NCBI GenBank assembly: GCA_003219675.1
Contig: QHPW01000246.1
Coordinates: 1-10,072, forward strand
DNA: 10,072 bases
Direction: 5' to 3'
From: Verrucomicrobiota bacterium
Lineage (GTDB): Bacteria; Verrucomicrobiota; Verrucomicrobiia; Limisphaerales; AV2
The translations under genes were made by a program, and so were the position numbers. The stretch's first letter is position 1. Each line of letters opens with the position of its first letter. The notes under the pieces were generated by a model, which saw nothing but the letters and a program-made list of their open reading frames with translations, made no database searches and was not told the origin of the DNA. Of the stretch, positions 1-5,648 are shown in pieces.

Positions 1-477
1 CGCGCTGAACGGCAGAGGCGCGTCCGAGCGGTTTTCAACCACCTGTTCCCAGTGCAATCGTCCCCGGCCAAGCCGATACGTCAGACAGAACCGAAACGCG
101 CACGGATAACTGGCGCGCGTGGCCTCGTTGTCGGTGAGTTCCATCGTGATCGATGTCGCGGTTTGTTCCAGGATCGACCATTTGGAACGGCGCGCGAAAC
201 CGTGCTGGGGCATTTCAAACACGTTCCCGTTCCACTCGTAATGATGCTCCTTGTCGCCGACACGATTGTTGCTCACGAGAGGGAAAAGGACCGGTGCACC
301 GGCATACATCTCACGCGGATAACGGTCCACCACGGCCTGTGAAAAATGCAGCGCCTCGACCCACCCATGCTTCGGCGTCCTGCGCGCATAGCGCAGCAAC
401 CAGCCTCCCAGTTCAGGAGCGACAATCGCGGTCGTGCCGTCGGTCTCGGCCAGGGTGACGAAGGTTTTTTCGGGCAT
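1..477 (-). CDS. Aldose 1-epimerase (galactose mutarotase) family protein, 3' end missing
   Basis: The minus-strand frame is open from an ATG at 477-475 to the left edge, giving 159 codons without a stop, so the C-terminal part lies outside the window. The protein begins MPEKTFVTLAETDGTTAIV. It carries the family pattern of a substrate-contacting Asn-Arg (SNNRVG, N71-R72) and then PQHGFARRSKW with H92, the expected conserved histidine of the mutarotase beta-sandwich. Family members interconvert the alpha and beta anomers of aldoses; the catalytic glutamate expected near the C-terminus cannot be seen. The frame stays open upstream of 477, but MPEKTF is a typical family N-terminus and no better start is evident. 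There is no clear Shine-Dalgarno sequence. The gene starts 128 bases after the mutS stop on the same strand, so it may be co-transcribed with mutS. The gap between them shows no convincing terminator, only a weak 5-bp AACGG/CCGTT stem. Family assignment is secure; the sugar is unknown. Confidence 0.85.
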   Translation of the reverse strand, partial: MPEKTFVTLAETDGTTAIVAPELGGWLLRYARRTPKHGWVEALHFSQAVVDRYPREMYAGAPVLFPLVSNNRVGDKEHHYEWNGNVFEMPQHGFARRSKWSILEQTATSITMELTDNEATRASYPCAFRFCLTYRLGRGRLHWEQVVENRSDAPLPFSA

Positions 478-605
478 GAGGATGACGCGGGATGTTGGCT
501 GAGGATTAAATATTGAGGGGCATGGGCTGACCGTGCGTCCACACGCGCGCAAGCTACGCGAAGAACGGGGTTTTGTCACGCCGTTGTTGCAGCGCTGAAA
601 GCAAT

Positions 606-3350
606 TCACCCGAACAAATCCAGCTGTGGCGGCGGGCCGAGTTTCTGCAGCTTTTCGCGTTCGGCCCGATGGCGCGCCTGCTTGCGCACGTTGCCCTCGG
701 GTGTGAGTTCGGATTCTTCGAGGTTGCCCAGGATTTCCCTGGCGCGTTCCAGCACCGTCTTCGGCACGCCGGCCAGGCGGGCGACCTGGATGCCGTAGCT
801 CTTGTCGGTGCCGCCGGGAACGATTTTGCGCAGGAAAACAATCTGGTCGCGCCACTCGCGCACCGCGACGTTGAAATTGCGCAGCCGCGGCAGGCGCGCG
901 GCGAGTTCGGTCAGTTCATGATAATGGGTGGCGAAGAGCGCCTTCGCGCCAACCTGATTGTGCAGGTGTTCGACGATGGACCACGCGAGGCTGAGACCGT
1001 CGAACGTGCTCGTGCCACGGCCGATTTCGTCGAGGATGATCAAACTGCGCGGCGTGGCGTTGTTCAAAATGTTGGCCGTCTCGCTCATCTCGACCATGAA
1101 CGTGCTCTGCCCGCGCGCGAGGTCGTCGCTGGCGCCGATGCGCGTGAACATACGGTCCACGAGGTCGATGCGCGCCGACGCCGCAGGAATGAACGCGCCG
1201 GTGTGCGCCAGCAGGGTGAGCAGCGCCACCTGCCGGATGTAGGTGCTCTTGCCCGCCATGTTCGGCCCGGTAATGAGCATGATTTGAGGGAAGTTCAAAT
1301 GATTTTCCCTCTCCCCTTCTGCGGGCAGAGGGTCAGGGTGAGGGGTCGCCGTGCCAGTCGGTTCGGTGACTGAATCACCCGGCGCATTCCCCCTCACCTC
1401 GGCCCTCTGCCCCGCTGGCGCGGGAGAGGGAGGAAAAATCTGAGCGACGCTTGCCAGTTCGGTGTCGTTGGGCACGAAGCGTTCCTCGGTCAGCGCCTGA
1501 TCCAGCACCGGATGCCGGCCGTCGCGGATTTGCAGCACGCCGTCGTTGGCGATTTGCGGGCGGCAATAGCTGAACAGCCGCGCGGTTTCGGCGAAGGAAG
1601 CCAGGACATCCAATTGTGCCAGTGCGGAAGCGGTTTGTTGAATGGTTGCCAGGCGCGCAATGACCGCCTCGCGCACGCGGAGGAACAGTTCATATTCGAG
1701 TTTGACGCTGCGCTCTTCGGCGCCGAGGATTTTGCCCTCCATTTCCTTCAACTCCGGCGTGATGAACCGCTCGCCGTTCGCGATGGTCTGTTTGCGGATG
1801 TAATGCGGCGGGACCTTGTCAAGGTTCGCTTTGGTGACCTCGATGTAGTAGCCGAAGACGGAATTGAACCGCACTTTCAGCGACGTGATCCCGGTGCGCC
1901 CGATTTCGTCCTGCTGCAACTTCGCAATCCATTCCTTGCCCTCGCGCGATCCACGGCGGAGTTCGTCAAGATTCGCGTCGAATCCTTCGCGTATGAGTCC
2001 GCCTTCCTTCACCGCGAGCGGCGGTCCGTCGACGATGGCGCGGGAAATCAATTCGACGAGGTCGGGCAGTTCGCTGAGCTGCGGTTCCAACTCCCTTAAA
2101 AGCGGGACGGGCATGCTGCCGGTCTCATTTCTTTCGACGCGGTCGTTCAACTTTGGCAGCTCGCGGAGTGAAATCGGAGACGCGCTGGAAGCCTGCCCCA
2201 CGCTCTTGAGAATCTCCTTCAACGTCGGGACCTGTTCGAGCGCGAGGCGCAAAGCGAGCAAATCGCGCGCGTTGCCGGTGCCGACGCTGAGGCGGCTGAT
2301 CGTGCGCTCCAGGTCGCGCACTTCGGCGAGGTGCTGGCGAAAATGTTCGAGCGCCGACGGATAGTCCATAAACGCCTGCACCGTTTCCTGGCGGCGTTGA
2401 ATCGGTTCCGCCGCCGCCAACGGTTGCGAAAGCCAGTCGCGCAAGCGCCGCGCGCCCATCGGCGTCACGGTCCGGTTGGCGGCGGCATAGAGCGAGCCGG
2501 GCCGGGGCGCATCCCGATGGAGTGGCTCGAGAATTTCCAGATTGCGCAAGGTGACCGCGTCCAGCACCAGGTAATCATGGCGTTGGTAAAAGGAAAGCCG
2601 CGTCAGATGCGCCGCGTCGCGACGCAAATGCTGCGTGAGGTAATGGAGCACCGCGCCTGCGGCGCCGACGGCGGCGAAACGACTCTTCAGTCCGAAACCA
2701 TCGAGCGACGCCACTTTGAAATGGTCGCGGAGCGTGAACCGGGCCGTTTCCGGGGCGAACACCCAGTCGTCGTAACCGTTGAGGATCGGGAACCCATTCT
2801 GCAGCAACGTCCTGAGAGGCCCGGCTTCGCCGGGAATCACAATTTCCGCCGGGCGCAGGCGTTCCAGCTCGGTCAGCAGGGCGGTTTCGCCTTCCAGTTC
2901 GGTGGTTTTGAAATCGCTGGTCGTGAAATCGACGAACGCCAGTCCGAAACTGCTTCCCGCCGGGTAAACGGAGGCGACGTAGTTGTTCCGCTCGGCGCTG
3001 AGCATCCGTTCGTCGAAATGCGTGCCGGGACTGAGGATTTGAGTCACCTCGCGTTTGACCAGTTGGCCTGGCCGCGCGTCTTCCATCTGGTCGCAGACGG
3101 CGACTTTGCGGCCGGCCTTGAGCAGTCGCGCGATGTAGCCGCCCGCCGCGTGATACGGAATGCCGCACATCGGCACGTCGCCGCGCCGGGTAAGCGCGAC
3201 ATTGAGCAGCTGCGCGCCGGTCTGCGCGTCCTCGAAAAAGAGTTCATAGAAATCGCCGAGGCGGAAGAGCAGCAGCGCGTCTTTGGGCAGTTCGCTTTTG
3301 ATGCGGCGATATTGCGCCATCATCGGAGTGAGTTGGGTGTCGCTGCCCAT
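606..3350 (-). CDS. mutS: DNA mismatch repair protein MutS
   Basis: The gene encodes 914 residues of the mismatch-recognition ATPase that binds mispaired bases and recruits MutL. Domain I holds the mismatch-wedge motif GDFYE (F34-Y35-E36). The core/lever and clamp region runs through roughly residues 250-600, with the conserved VRFNSVFGYYIEVTK stretch. The ATPase domain has Walker A GPNMAGKS (695-702), the GQSTFMVEMSE segment, Walker B LIILDEIGRGTS (D774, E775) and the FATHYHEL switch. The C-terminus ends in QLDLFG. The start at 3350 gives MGSDTQLTPMMAQY, the expected N-terminus; no Shine-Dalgarno is visible. The protein is about 50-60 residues longer than a usual MutS. The excess lies in two low-conservation insertions, about residues 384-416 and 638-683, both made of repeat-like DNA and both in frame. 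All catalytic motifs are intact, so the protein is probably functional. It lies divergent to the exonuclease operon. Confidence 0.97.
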   Translation of the reverse strand: MGSDTQLTPMMAQYRRIKSELPKDALLLFRLGDFYELFFEDAQTGAQLLNVALTRRGDVPMCGIPYHAAGGYIARLLKAGRKVAVCDQMEDARPGQLVKREVTQILSPGTHFDERMLSAERNNYVASVYPAGSSFGLAFVDFTTSDFKTTELEGETALLTELERLRPAEIVIPGEAGPLRTLLQNGFPILNGYDDWVFAPETARFTLRDHFKVASLDGFGLKSRFAAVGAAGAVLHYLTQHLRRDAAHLTRLSFYQRHDYLVLDAVTLRNLEILEPLHRDAPRPGSLYAAANRTVTPMGARRLRDWLSQPLAAAEPIQRRQETVQAFMDYPSALEHFRQHLAEVRDLERTISRLSVGTGNARDLLALRLALEQVPTLKEILKSVGQASSASPISLRELPKLNDRVERNETGSMPVPLLRELEPQLSELPDLVELISRAIVDGPPLAVKEGGLIREGFDANLDELRRGSREGKEWIAKLQQDEIGRTGITSLKVRFNSVFGYYIEVTKANLDKVPPHYIRKQTIANGERFITPELKEMEGKILGAEERSVKLEYELFLRVREAVIARLATIQQTASALAQLDVLASFAETARLFSYCRPQIANDGVLQIRDGRHPVLDQALTEERFVPNDTELASVAQIFPPSPAPAGQRAEVRGNAPGDSVTEPTGTATPHPDPLPAEGERENHLNFPQIMLITGPNMAGKSTYIRQVALLTLLAHTGAFIPAASARIDLVDRMFTRIGASDDLARGQSTFMVEMSETANILNNATPRSLIILDEIGRGTSTFDGLSLAWSIVEHLHNQVGAKALFATHYHELTELAARLPRLRNFNVAVREWRDQIVFLRKIVPGGTDKSYGIQVARLAGVPKTVLERAREILGNLEESELTPEGNVRKQARHRAEREKLQKLGPPPQLDLFG
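1303..1437. repeat. Palindromic repeat element inserted in frame within mutS
   Basis: Two imperfect inverted arms, 1303-1345 and 1389-1437, are separated by a 43-base centre. The left arm contains CCCTCTCCCCTTCTGC, GGGCAGAGGGTCA and GGGTGAGGGG. The complement of the right arm reads CCCTCTCCCGCGCCAGC, GGGGCAGAGGG and GAGGTGAGGGGG. In the mutS frame the arms encode PPSPAPAGQRAEVRG and PHPDPLPAEGERE, around residues 638-683. These fall between FVPNDTEL and IMLITGPNMAGKS, which are nearly adjacent in ordinary MutS proteins. Proline-rich translations of this kind are, from memory, typical of dispersed intergenic palindromes in Verrucomicrobia and similar genomes. The mutS mRNA could fold the arms into a long hairpin. 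That this is a mobile-type insertion is an inference; the inverted repeat and the extra in-frame residues are seen directly. Confidence 0.78.
2104..2201. repeat. Probable second repeat-derived in-frame insertion in mutS
   Basis: About 98 bases encode MutS residues 384-416. The translation starts GQASSASPISLREL and ends ERNETGSMPVP, lying between LKEILKSV and LLRELEPQLSELPDLVELI. Other MutS proteins have only a few residues there. The DNA ends contain the short motifs CTGGAAGCCTGCCCCAC and GACGGGCATGCTGCC, the latter holding the small palindrome GGCA-TGC-TGCC. I recall similar 'GQASS...ETG.MPV' translations from dispersed repeats in verrucomicrobial genomes, but cannot verify this here. The arms are not strongly complementary to each other, so the case is weaker than for the palindrome at 1303-1437. 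Confidence 0.4.
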
Positions 3351-3530
3351 CGCGCCGGACGTTAGCGGAAAAAAAAATTCCGGTCGAAATAAAATTTTTG
3401 TACCCGCTCAGGAAAAATTGAAATTAAAACTGGCCAGGAAAATAAATTTCGACTACAACTCTGGCGACGGACCAGACGCGACCGCTCTTTTCAAGATTTT
3501 TGGCGACAGGATTAGAACCTAAAACAGAAC
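3351..3530. promoter_or_regulatory. AT-rich divergent intergenic region, probable promoters for mutS and the exonuclease operon
   Basis: This 180-base stretch between the mutS start and the plus-strand leader is markedly AT-rich from about 3368 to 3450, in contrast to the GC-rich surroundings. On the plus strand, TTGAAA (3418-3423) followed 18 bases later by ATAAAT (3442-3447) is a plausible sigma-70-like pair pointing at the mini-gene and exonuclease. On the minus strand, A/T runs at 3370-3400 lie just upstream of mutS, but no clear paired boxes stand out. I see no coding potential here. Exact promoter positions are a guess; the divergent layout itself demands promoters in or near this segment. 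Confidence 0.4.
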
Positions 3531-3538
3531 GGAGGTGA
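3531..3538 (+). promoter_or_regulatory. Perfect Shine-Dalgarno sequence for the lysine-rich mini-ORF
   Basis: GGAGGTGA is fully complementary to the canonical 3' end of 16S rRNA. GGAGG ends 9 bases before a GTG codon at 3545, which is suitable spacing. No other start in this window has a comparable site; the exonuclease, HEAT, mutS and mutarotase starts all lack one. This makes translation of the following 15-codon frame likely. Confidence 0.72.
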
Positions 3539-3544
3539 AAATCT

Positions 3545-3592
3545 GTGGCCGCAAAAAAGAAAAAGAAAAAAGCCGGCAAGAAAAAGAAGTAG
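3545..3592 (+). CDS. Possible 15-residue lysine-rich peptide
   Basis: A GTG-initiated frame of 15 codons ends at TAG (3590-3592) and reads MAAKKKKKKAGKKKK, ten lysines in fifteen residues. It is preceded by the strong ribosome site at 3531-3538. An in-frame TGA at 3536-3538 rules out any longer upstream start. The lysine codons mix AAA and AAG, and the product would be strongly basic and likely to bind nucleic acid or ribosomes. The composition resembles the Ala-Lys tails of bacterial histone-like proteins such as chlamydial Hc1/Hc2 or extended HU proteins, but no globular domain is present. Alternatives are a leader peptide whose translation affects the hairpins and exonuclease gene downstream, or a remnant tail of a lost histone-like gene. 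I do not recognise a family. Expression is inferred only from the ribosome site. Confidence 0.55.
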   Translation: MAAKKKKKKAGKKKK

Positions 3593-3615
3593 TTGTTTGG
3601 TAACACTCAACCGGA

Positions 3616-3655
3616 GGACGACAGGTCCCGATGTTGTGAGGTGGGCCTGTCGTCC
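3616..3655 (+). other. Hairpin in the leader between the mini-ORF and the exonuclease gene
   Basis: GGACGACAGG (3616-3625) pairs perfectly with CCTGTCGTCC (3646-3655). The stem can extend inward by CCC/GGG (3627-3629 with 3643-3645) past one bulged T, leaving a 13-base loop. CAACC before the first arm and GGTTG after the second could add a further short helix. No T-tract follows, so it is not a standard intrinsic terminator. A second small hairpin, CGCGG/CCGCG with a 5-base loop (3664-3678), ends 9 bases before the exonuclease ATG. Together they could limit read-through or affect translation start. Role unknown. Confidence 0.55.
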
Positions 3656-3687
3656 AGGTTGTCCGCGGCGTATCCGCGTAGTCGCGC

Positions 3688-4407
3688 ATGGCGAAATTGA
3701 TTTTTGACATTGAAACCTCCGCCCTCCCGCGGGAGAACTTCGACCAGACCCAGCAGGAATACCTCTTTCGCGAGGCGGAAAAGCTTTCCGATGATGCCGC
3801 GCGCGAGGCGCGGCGCGCTGAAATTCTTCAACAATTCAATCTCTGGCCGTTGACCGCGCAGGCGGTCTGCATTGGCATGCTCAACGCCGAGACCGCGCGC
3901 GGCCAGGTGCTGTTCCTGTCGTACGACTTCGAGCAAGGCACCGACGAATCGCAAGCGGTGAGATTCGTGCCGTGCGCGGAGGAAGCGGAACTTCTGGGGC
4001 AGTTCTGGGAGGTGGCGAGGAAATACGAGCACGTAATCACTTTTAACGGACGGGGCTTTGACGTGCCGTTTGTTTATCTGCGCTCGGCCCTCCTGAACGT
4101 GCCCATCACGCGCAAGGACTGGCTGGGCTACCGTTTTCAAACCGAGCCGCACTGCGACCTCGCGGAACAATTCACCTTTTACGGTGTGAGCGGACGGGAC
4201 GGCGCGGCGCGGCGGTTCAATCTCGACTTTTACTGCAAGGCGTTCGGCATCGAGTCGCCCAAAAGCCACGGCGTTACAGGCATGGACGTAAGCCGTTTAT
4301 TGACAGAGGGCCGTTACCGTGAGATCGCGGCGTATTGCCTGCGCGACGTGCAGGCGACCCTGCTGCTTTATAACATCTGGAAAGACCGGCTGGCCGGAAT
4401 CAAATGA
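3688..4407 (+). CDS. Predicted 3'-5' exonuclease of the PolB-exonuclease-like (DEDDy, RNase H fold) family
   Basis: The 239-residue protein matches stand-alone exonucleases related to the proofreading domain of family B DNA polymerases. ExoI is FDIETSALP with metal-binding D7 and E9. ExoII is HVITFNGRGFDVPFVYLRS with D125. ExoIII is YCLRDVQAT with Y216 and D220, the Tyr-x3-Asp signature of the DEDDy group. All four acidic residues and the tyrosine are present, so two-metal-ion 3'-5' nuclease activity on DNA or RNA is expected; the substrate is unknown. The ATG at 3688 is the only sensible start, because an in-frame TAG lies at 3679-3681. It has no Shine-Dalgarno and follows two leader hairpins. 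The gene is followed after 28 bases by the HEAT-repeat gene on the same strand, suggesting one operon. A role in DNA repair next to divergent mutS is tempting but not shown. Confidence 0.92.
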   Translation: MAKLIFDIETSALPRENFDQTQQEYLFREAEKLSDDAAREARRAEILQQFNLWPLTAQAVCIGMLNAETARGQVLFLSYDFEQGTDESQAVRFVPCAEEAELLGQFWEVARKYEHVITFNGRGFDVPFVYLRSALLNVPITRKDWLGYRFQTEPHCDLAEQFTFYGVSGRDGAARRFNLDFYCKAFGIESPKSHGVTGMDVSRLLTEGRYREIAAYCLRDVQATLLLYNIWKDRLAGIK

Positions 4408-4435
4408 GCCGCTGCCACGCGGCGGTCCGATTCTG

Positions 4436-5416
4436 ATGAAAACAGCGGCGTTGTCCAAGCGGTCCCTGGCCGCAACCGCCGTTTTGCTCGCAGTCATTGG
4501 CTTCGGCCTGTTCGCCTGGCTCCACCGCGGCCCGCATTACCAGGGCAAGTCGGCCCGTGACTGGGTCGAGCAATTGCTGCACGACAATGCCAATGCGCGG
4601 CAGGCGTTGCGAAGCATCGGCCCCGCCGCCGTGCCGGCCCTCACCGAGGCGCTGAACAGAAGAAGAGGCCGTTTCTGGACCTGGCTGGAAGGGTGGCGTC
4701 CGAAGCTGCCGAGGTTCATTGCGAGAAAAATTCCGCGGCGCGCTCTGGACCAGTTGCTCCAGGAACGCGCCATCGAAGTCCTTTATGAGTTCGGCCCGGC
4801 GTCCGCGCCCGCCGTGCCGGCGCTCCTGGGAGTTGACGCCAGTCTCAACGATTTTATCGGCTTTGGCTCCGGCGGGCTCGCGCGGGCGACCCTGCTGCAG
4901 ATCGGTCCGGCGGGGTTGCCTTATCTGATCAGAATGTTCAAGAGGAACGACCCGAGAATCCGCGTGAAGGCCGCCCTGTATATCGGCCACCTCGGTTCGC
5001 AGGCCGGCGCGGCTGCTCCCGCGCTGGCGCGGGCGCTGCAGGACTCGAATCCTTCGGTGCGCGGTTCGGCGGTCATGGCCCTCGCACAGATCGGTCCTCC
5101 CGCCCGAAACGCGATTCCCGAACTTAAAGCCGCCCTGCGTCTGAATGACGACTATTTCCGGTTGCAGGTGATTGATGCGCTGTGGACGGTCGGCTGCGAA
5201 TCCGAAACGACGGTGCCGATCCTGATCAGGATACTGAGCGGCCAAAACAACCCGAACCGCGCGGGCGCTGCGACGGTGCTCGCTGAAATGGGCCCGGCGG
5301 CAAGGGCCGCAGCGCCCGCGCTGAGCAACGTGCTGCGGGAGGAGTTTAGCTACACGCGAGTGAAAGCGGAGGAGGCGTTGAAACAAATCGAAGGGTCGGC
5401 AACGCGGAGGGAATGA
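4436..5416 (+). CDS. Membrane-anchored HEAT-repeat protein
   Basis: The frame can be extended upstream to 4319, but that part overlaps the exonuclease gene in another frame and has no membrane-protein character. The ATG at 4436 gives a typical N-terminus: MKTAALSKRS, then a hydrophobic helix at about residues 11-29, then HRGPHYQGKSARDWVEQLL. The charge pattern suggests an N-in signal anchor with the body outside the cytoplasm. Residues from about 45 to 320 form roughly seven HEAT/PBS-lyase-type repeats with recurring 'LxxIGPAAxPALxxAL' units, for example ALRSIGPAAVPALTEAL and ALAQIGPPARNAIPELKAAL. The total is 326 residues. Such proteins act as scaffolds for protein contacts; no catalytic residues are visible. 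Similar small 'YQGK...W' HEAT proteins are, from memory, common in Verrucomicrobia and usually of unknown function. The TGA stop lies within the left end of the convergent repeat at 5411-5648. Confidence 0.88.
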   Translation: MKTAALSKRSLAATAVLLAVIGFGLFAWLHRGPHYQGKSARDWVEQLLHDNANARQALRSIGPAAVPALTEALNRRRGRFWTWLEGWRPKLPRFIARKIPRRALDQLLQERAIEVLYEFGPASAPAVPALLGVDASLNDFIGFGSGGLARATLLQIGPAGLPYLIRMFKRNDPRIRVKAALYIGHLGSQAGAAAPALARALQDSNPSVRGSAVMALAQIGPPARNAIPELKAALRLNDDYFRLQVIDALWTVGCESETTVPILIRILSGQNNPNRAGAATVLAEMGPAARAAAPALSNVLREEFSYTRVKAEEALKQIEGSATRRE

Positions 5417-5648
5417 AATCCGAATGACCAATGACGAAAGAAGCCCGAATTTCTAAAGCCCGAATCGGCATTCCGGAGTCACCCGTGGTGGTGTCCTAAT
5501 CTGCTTAAGGTGGGTGCGCCGCTGCCGCGGCGCACGGCGGTGCCGCCGCACCGCCGCCACCAAATTAGTGGACTAGCGTTACCCTGCCTGATTTGACATT
5601 CGGGCTTCGTCATTCTTTTGACATTCGTCATTCGGATTTCGTCATTTC
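5411..5648. repeat. Nested inverted-repeat element between convergent genes (outer repeat)
   Basis: The left arm (5411-5450) reads ATCCGAATGACCAATG, ACGAAAGAA, GCCCGAAT. The complement of the right arm (5648-5598) reads ATCCGAATGACGAATG, TCAAAAGAATGACGAA, GCCCGAAT. They match apart from a few substitutions and short length differences. GCCCGAAT also recurs directly at 5458-5465. The tandem ATGACGAA-like wording is typical of dispersed intergenic repeats that I recall from verrucomicrobial genomes. The arms reach the stop codons of both flanking genes, TGA at 5414-5416 (plus) and TGA at 5644-5642 (minus). The spacer holds a second, GC-rich structured element, so this looks like one repeat inserted into another. 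Frames through this region, including an 86-codon minus-strand one, look like translated repeats rather than genes. Confidence 0.8.
5493..5573. repeat. Inner Y-shaped structured element with two perfect GC hairpins
   Basis: Two perfect hairpins abut. GTGCGCCGC (5514-5522) pairs with GCGGCGCAC (5527-5535) around TGCC. GGCGGTGC (5536-5543) pairs with GCACCGCC (5548-5555) around CGCC. They are enclosed by GGTGG (5509-5513) pairing with CCACC (5557-5561). An outer stem joins GTCC/TAAT (5493-5500) to ATTA/GGAC (5564-5573), with GT bulged. The result is a three-way junction that can form in RNA from either strand, or as a cruciform. Lying between converging genes, it may stop transcription from both sides, although no T-tracts follow. 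The compact design suggests a dispersed structured repeat; copy number cannot be judged from one window. Confidence 0.72.

Noticed and set aside
478..605. Possible promoter or terminator between mutS and the mutarotase gene
   Set aside because: An AATATTTAAT stretch resembles a -10 box on the minus strand but has no partner -35. The only stem is 5 bp, so nothing firm can be called.
2331..3365. Plus-strand open frame of 344 codons opposite mutS
   Set aside because: It lies wholly antisense to a confidently identified mutS. Its translation is arginine-rich without recognisable domains, and such long shadow frames are common in GC-rich coding DNA.
3553..3559. A AAA AAG slippery heptamer in the lysine-rich mini-ORF, as in dnaX-type -1 frameshifting
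   Set aside because: The -1 frame ends after only about 14 codons without forming a recognisable product, and no stimulatory stem sits a few bases downstream. Any lysine run creates this heptamer by chance.
3616..3655. Intrinsic terminator call for the leader hairpin
   Set aside because: The stem is good, but it is followed by AGGTTGTCC rather than a T-tract, so it was listed only as a hairpin of unknown role.
4319..4435. Extended N-terminus for the HEAT protein
   Set aside because: These 39 codons overlap the exonuclease gene and read Arg/Cys-rich noise. The ATG at 4436 gives a normal signal-anchor N-terminus.
4400..5431. Minus-strand open frame of 343 codons opposite the HEAT-repeat gene
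   Set aside because: It mirrors a repetitive HEAT coding sequence. The product is rich in Arg, Gly and Gln with no membrane segment or motif, and the opposite strand has a much better gene.
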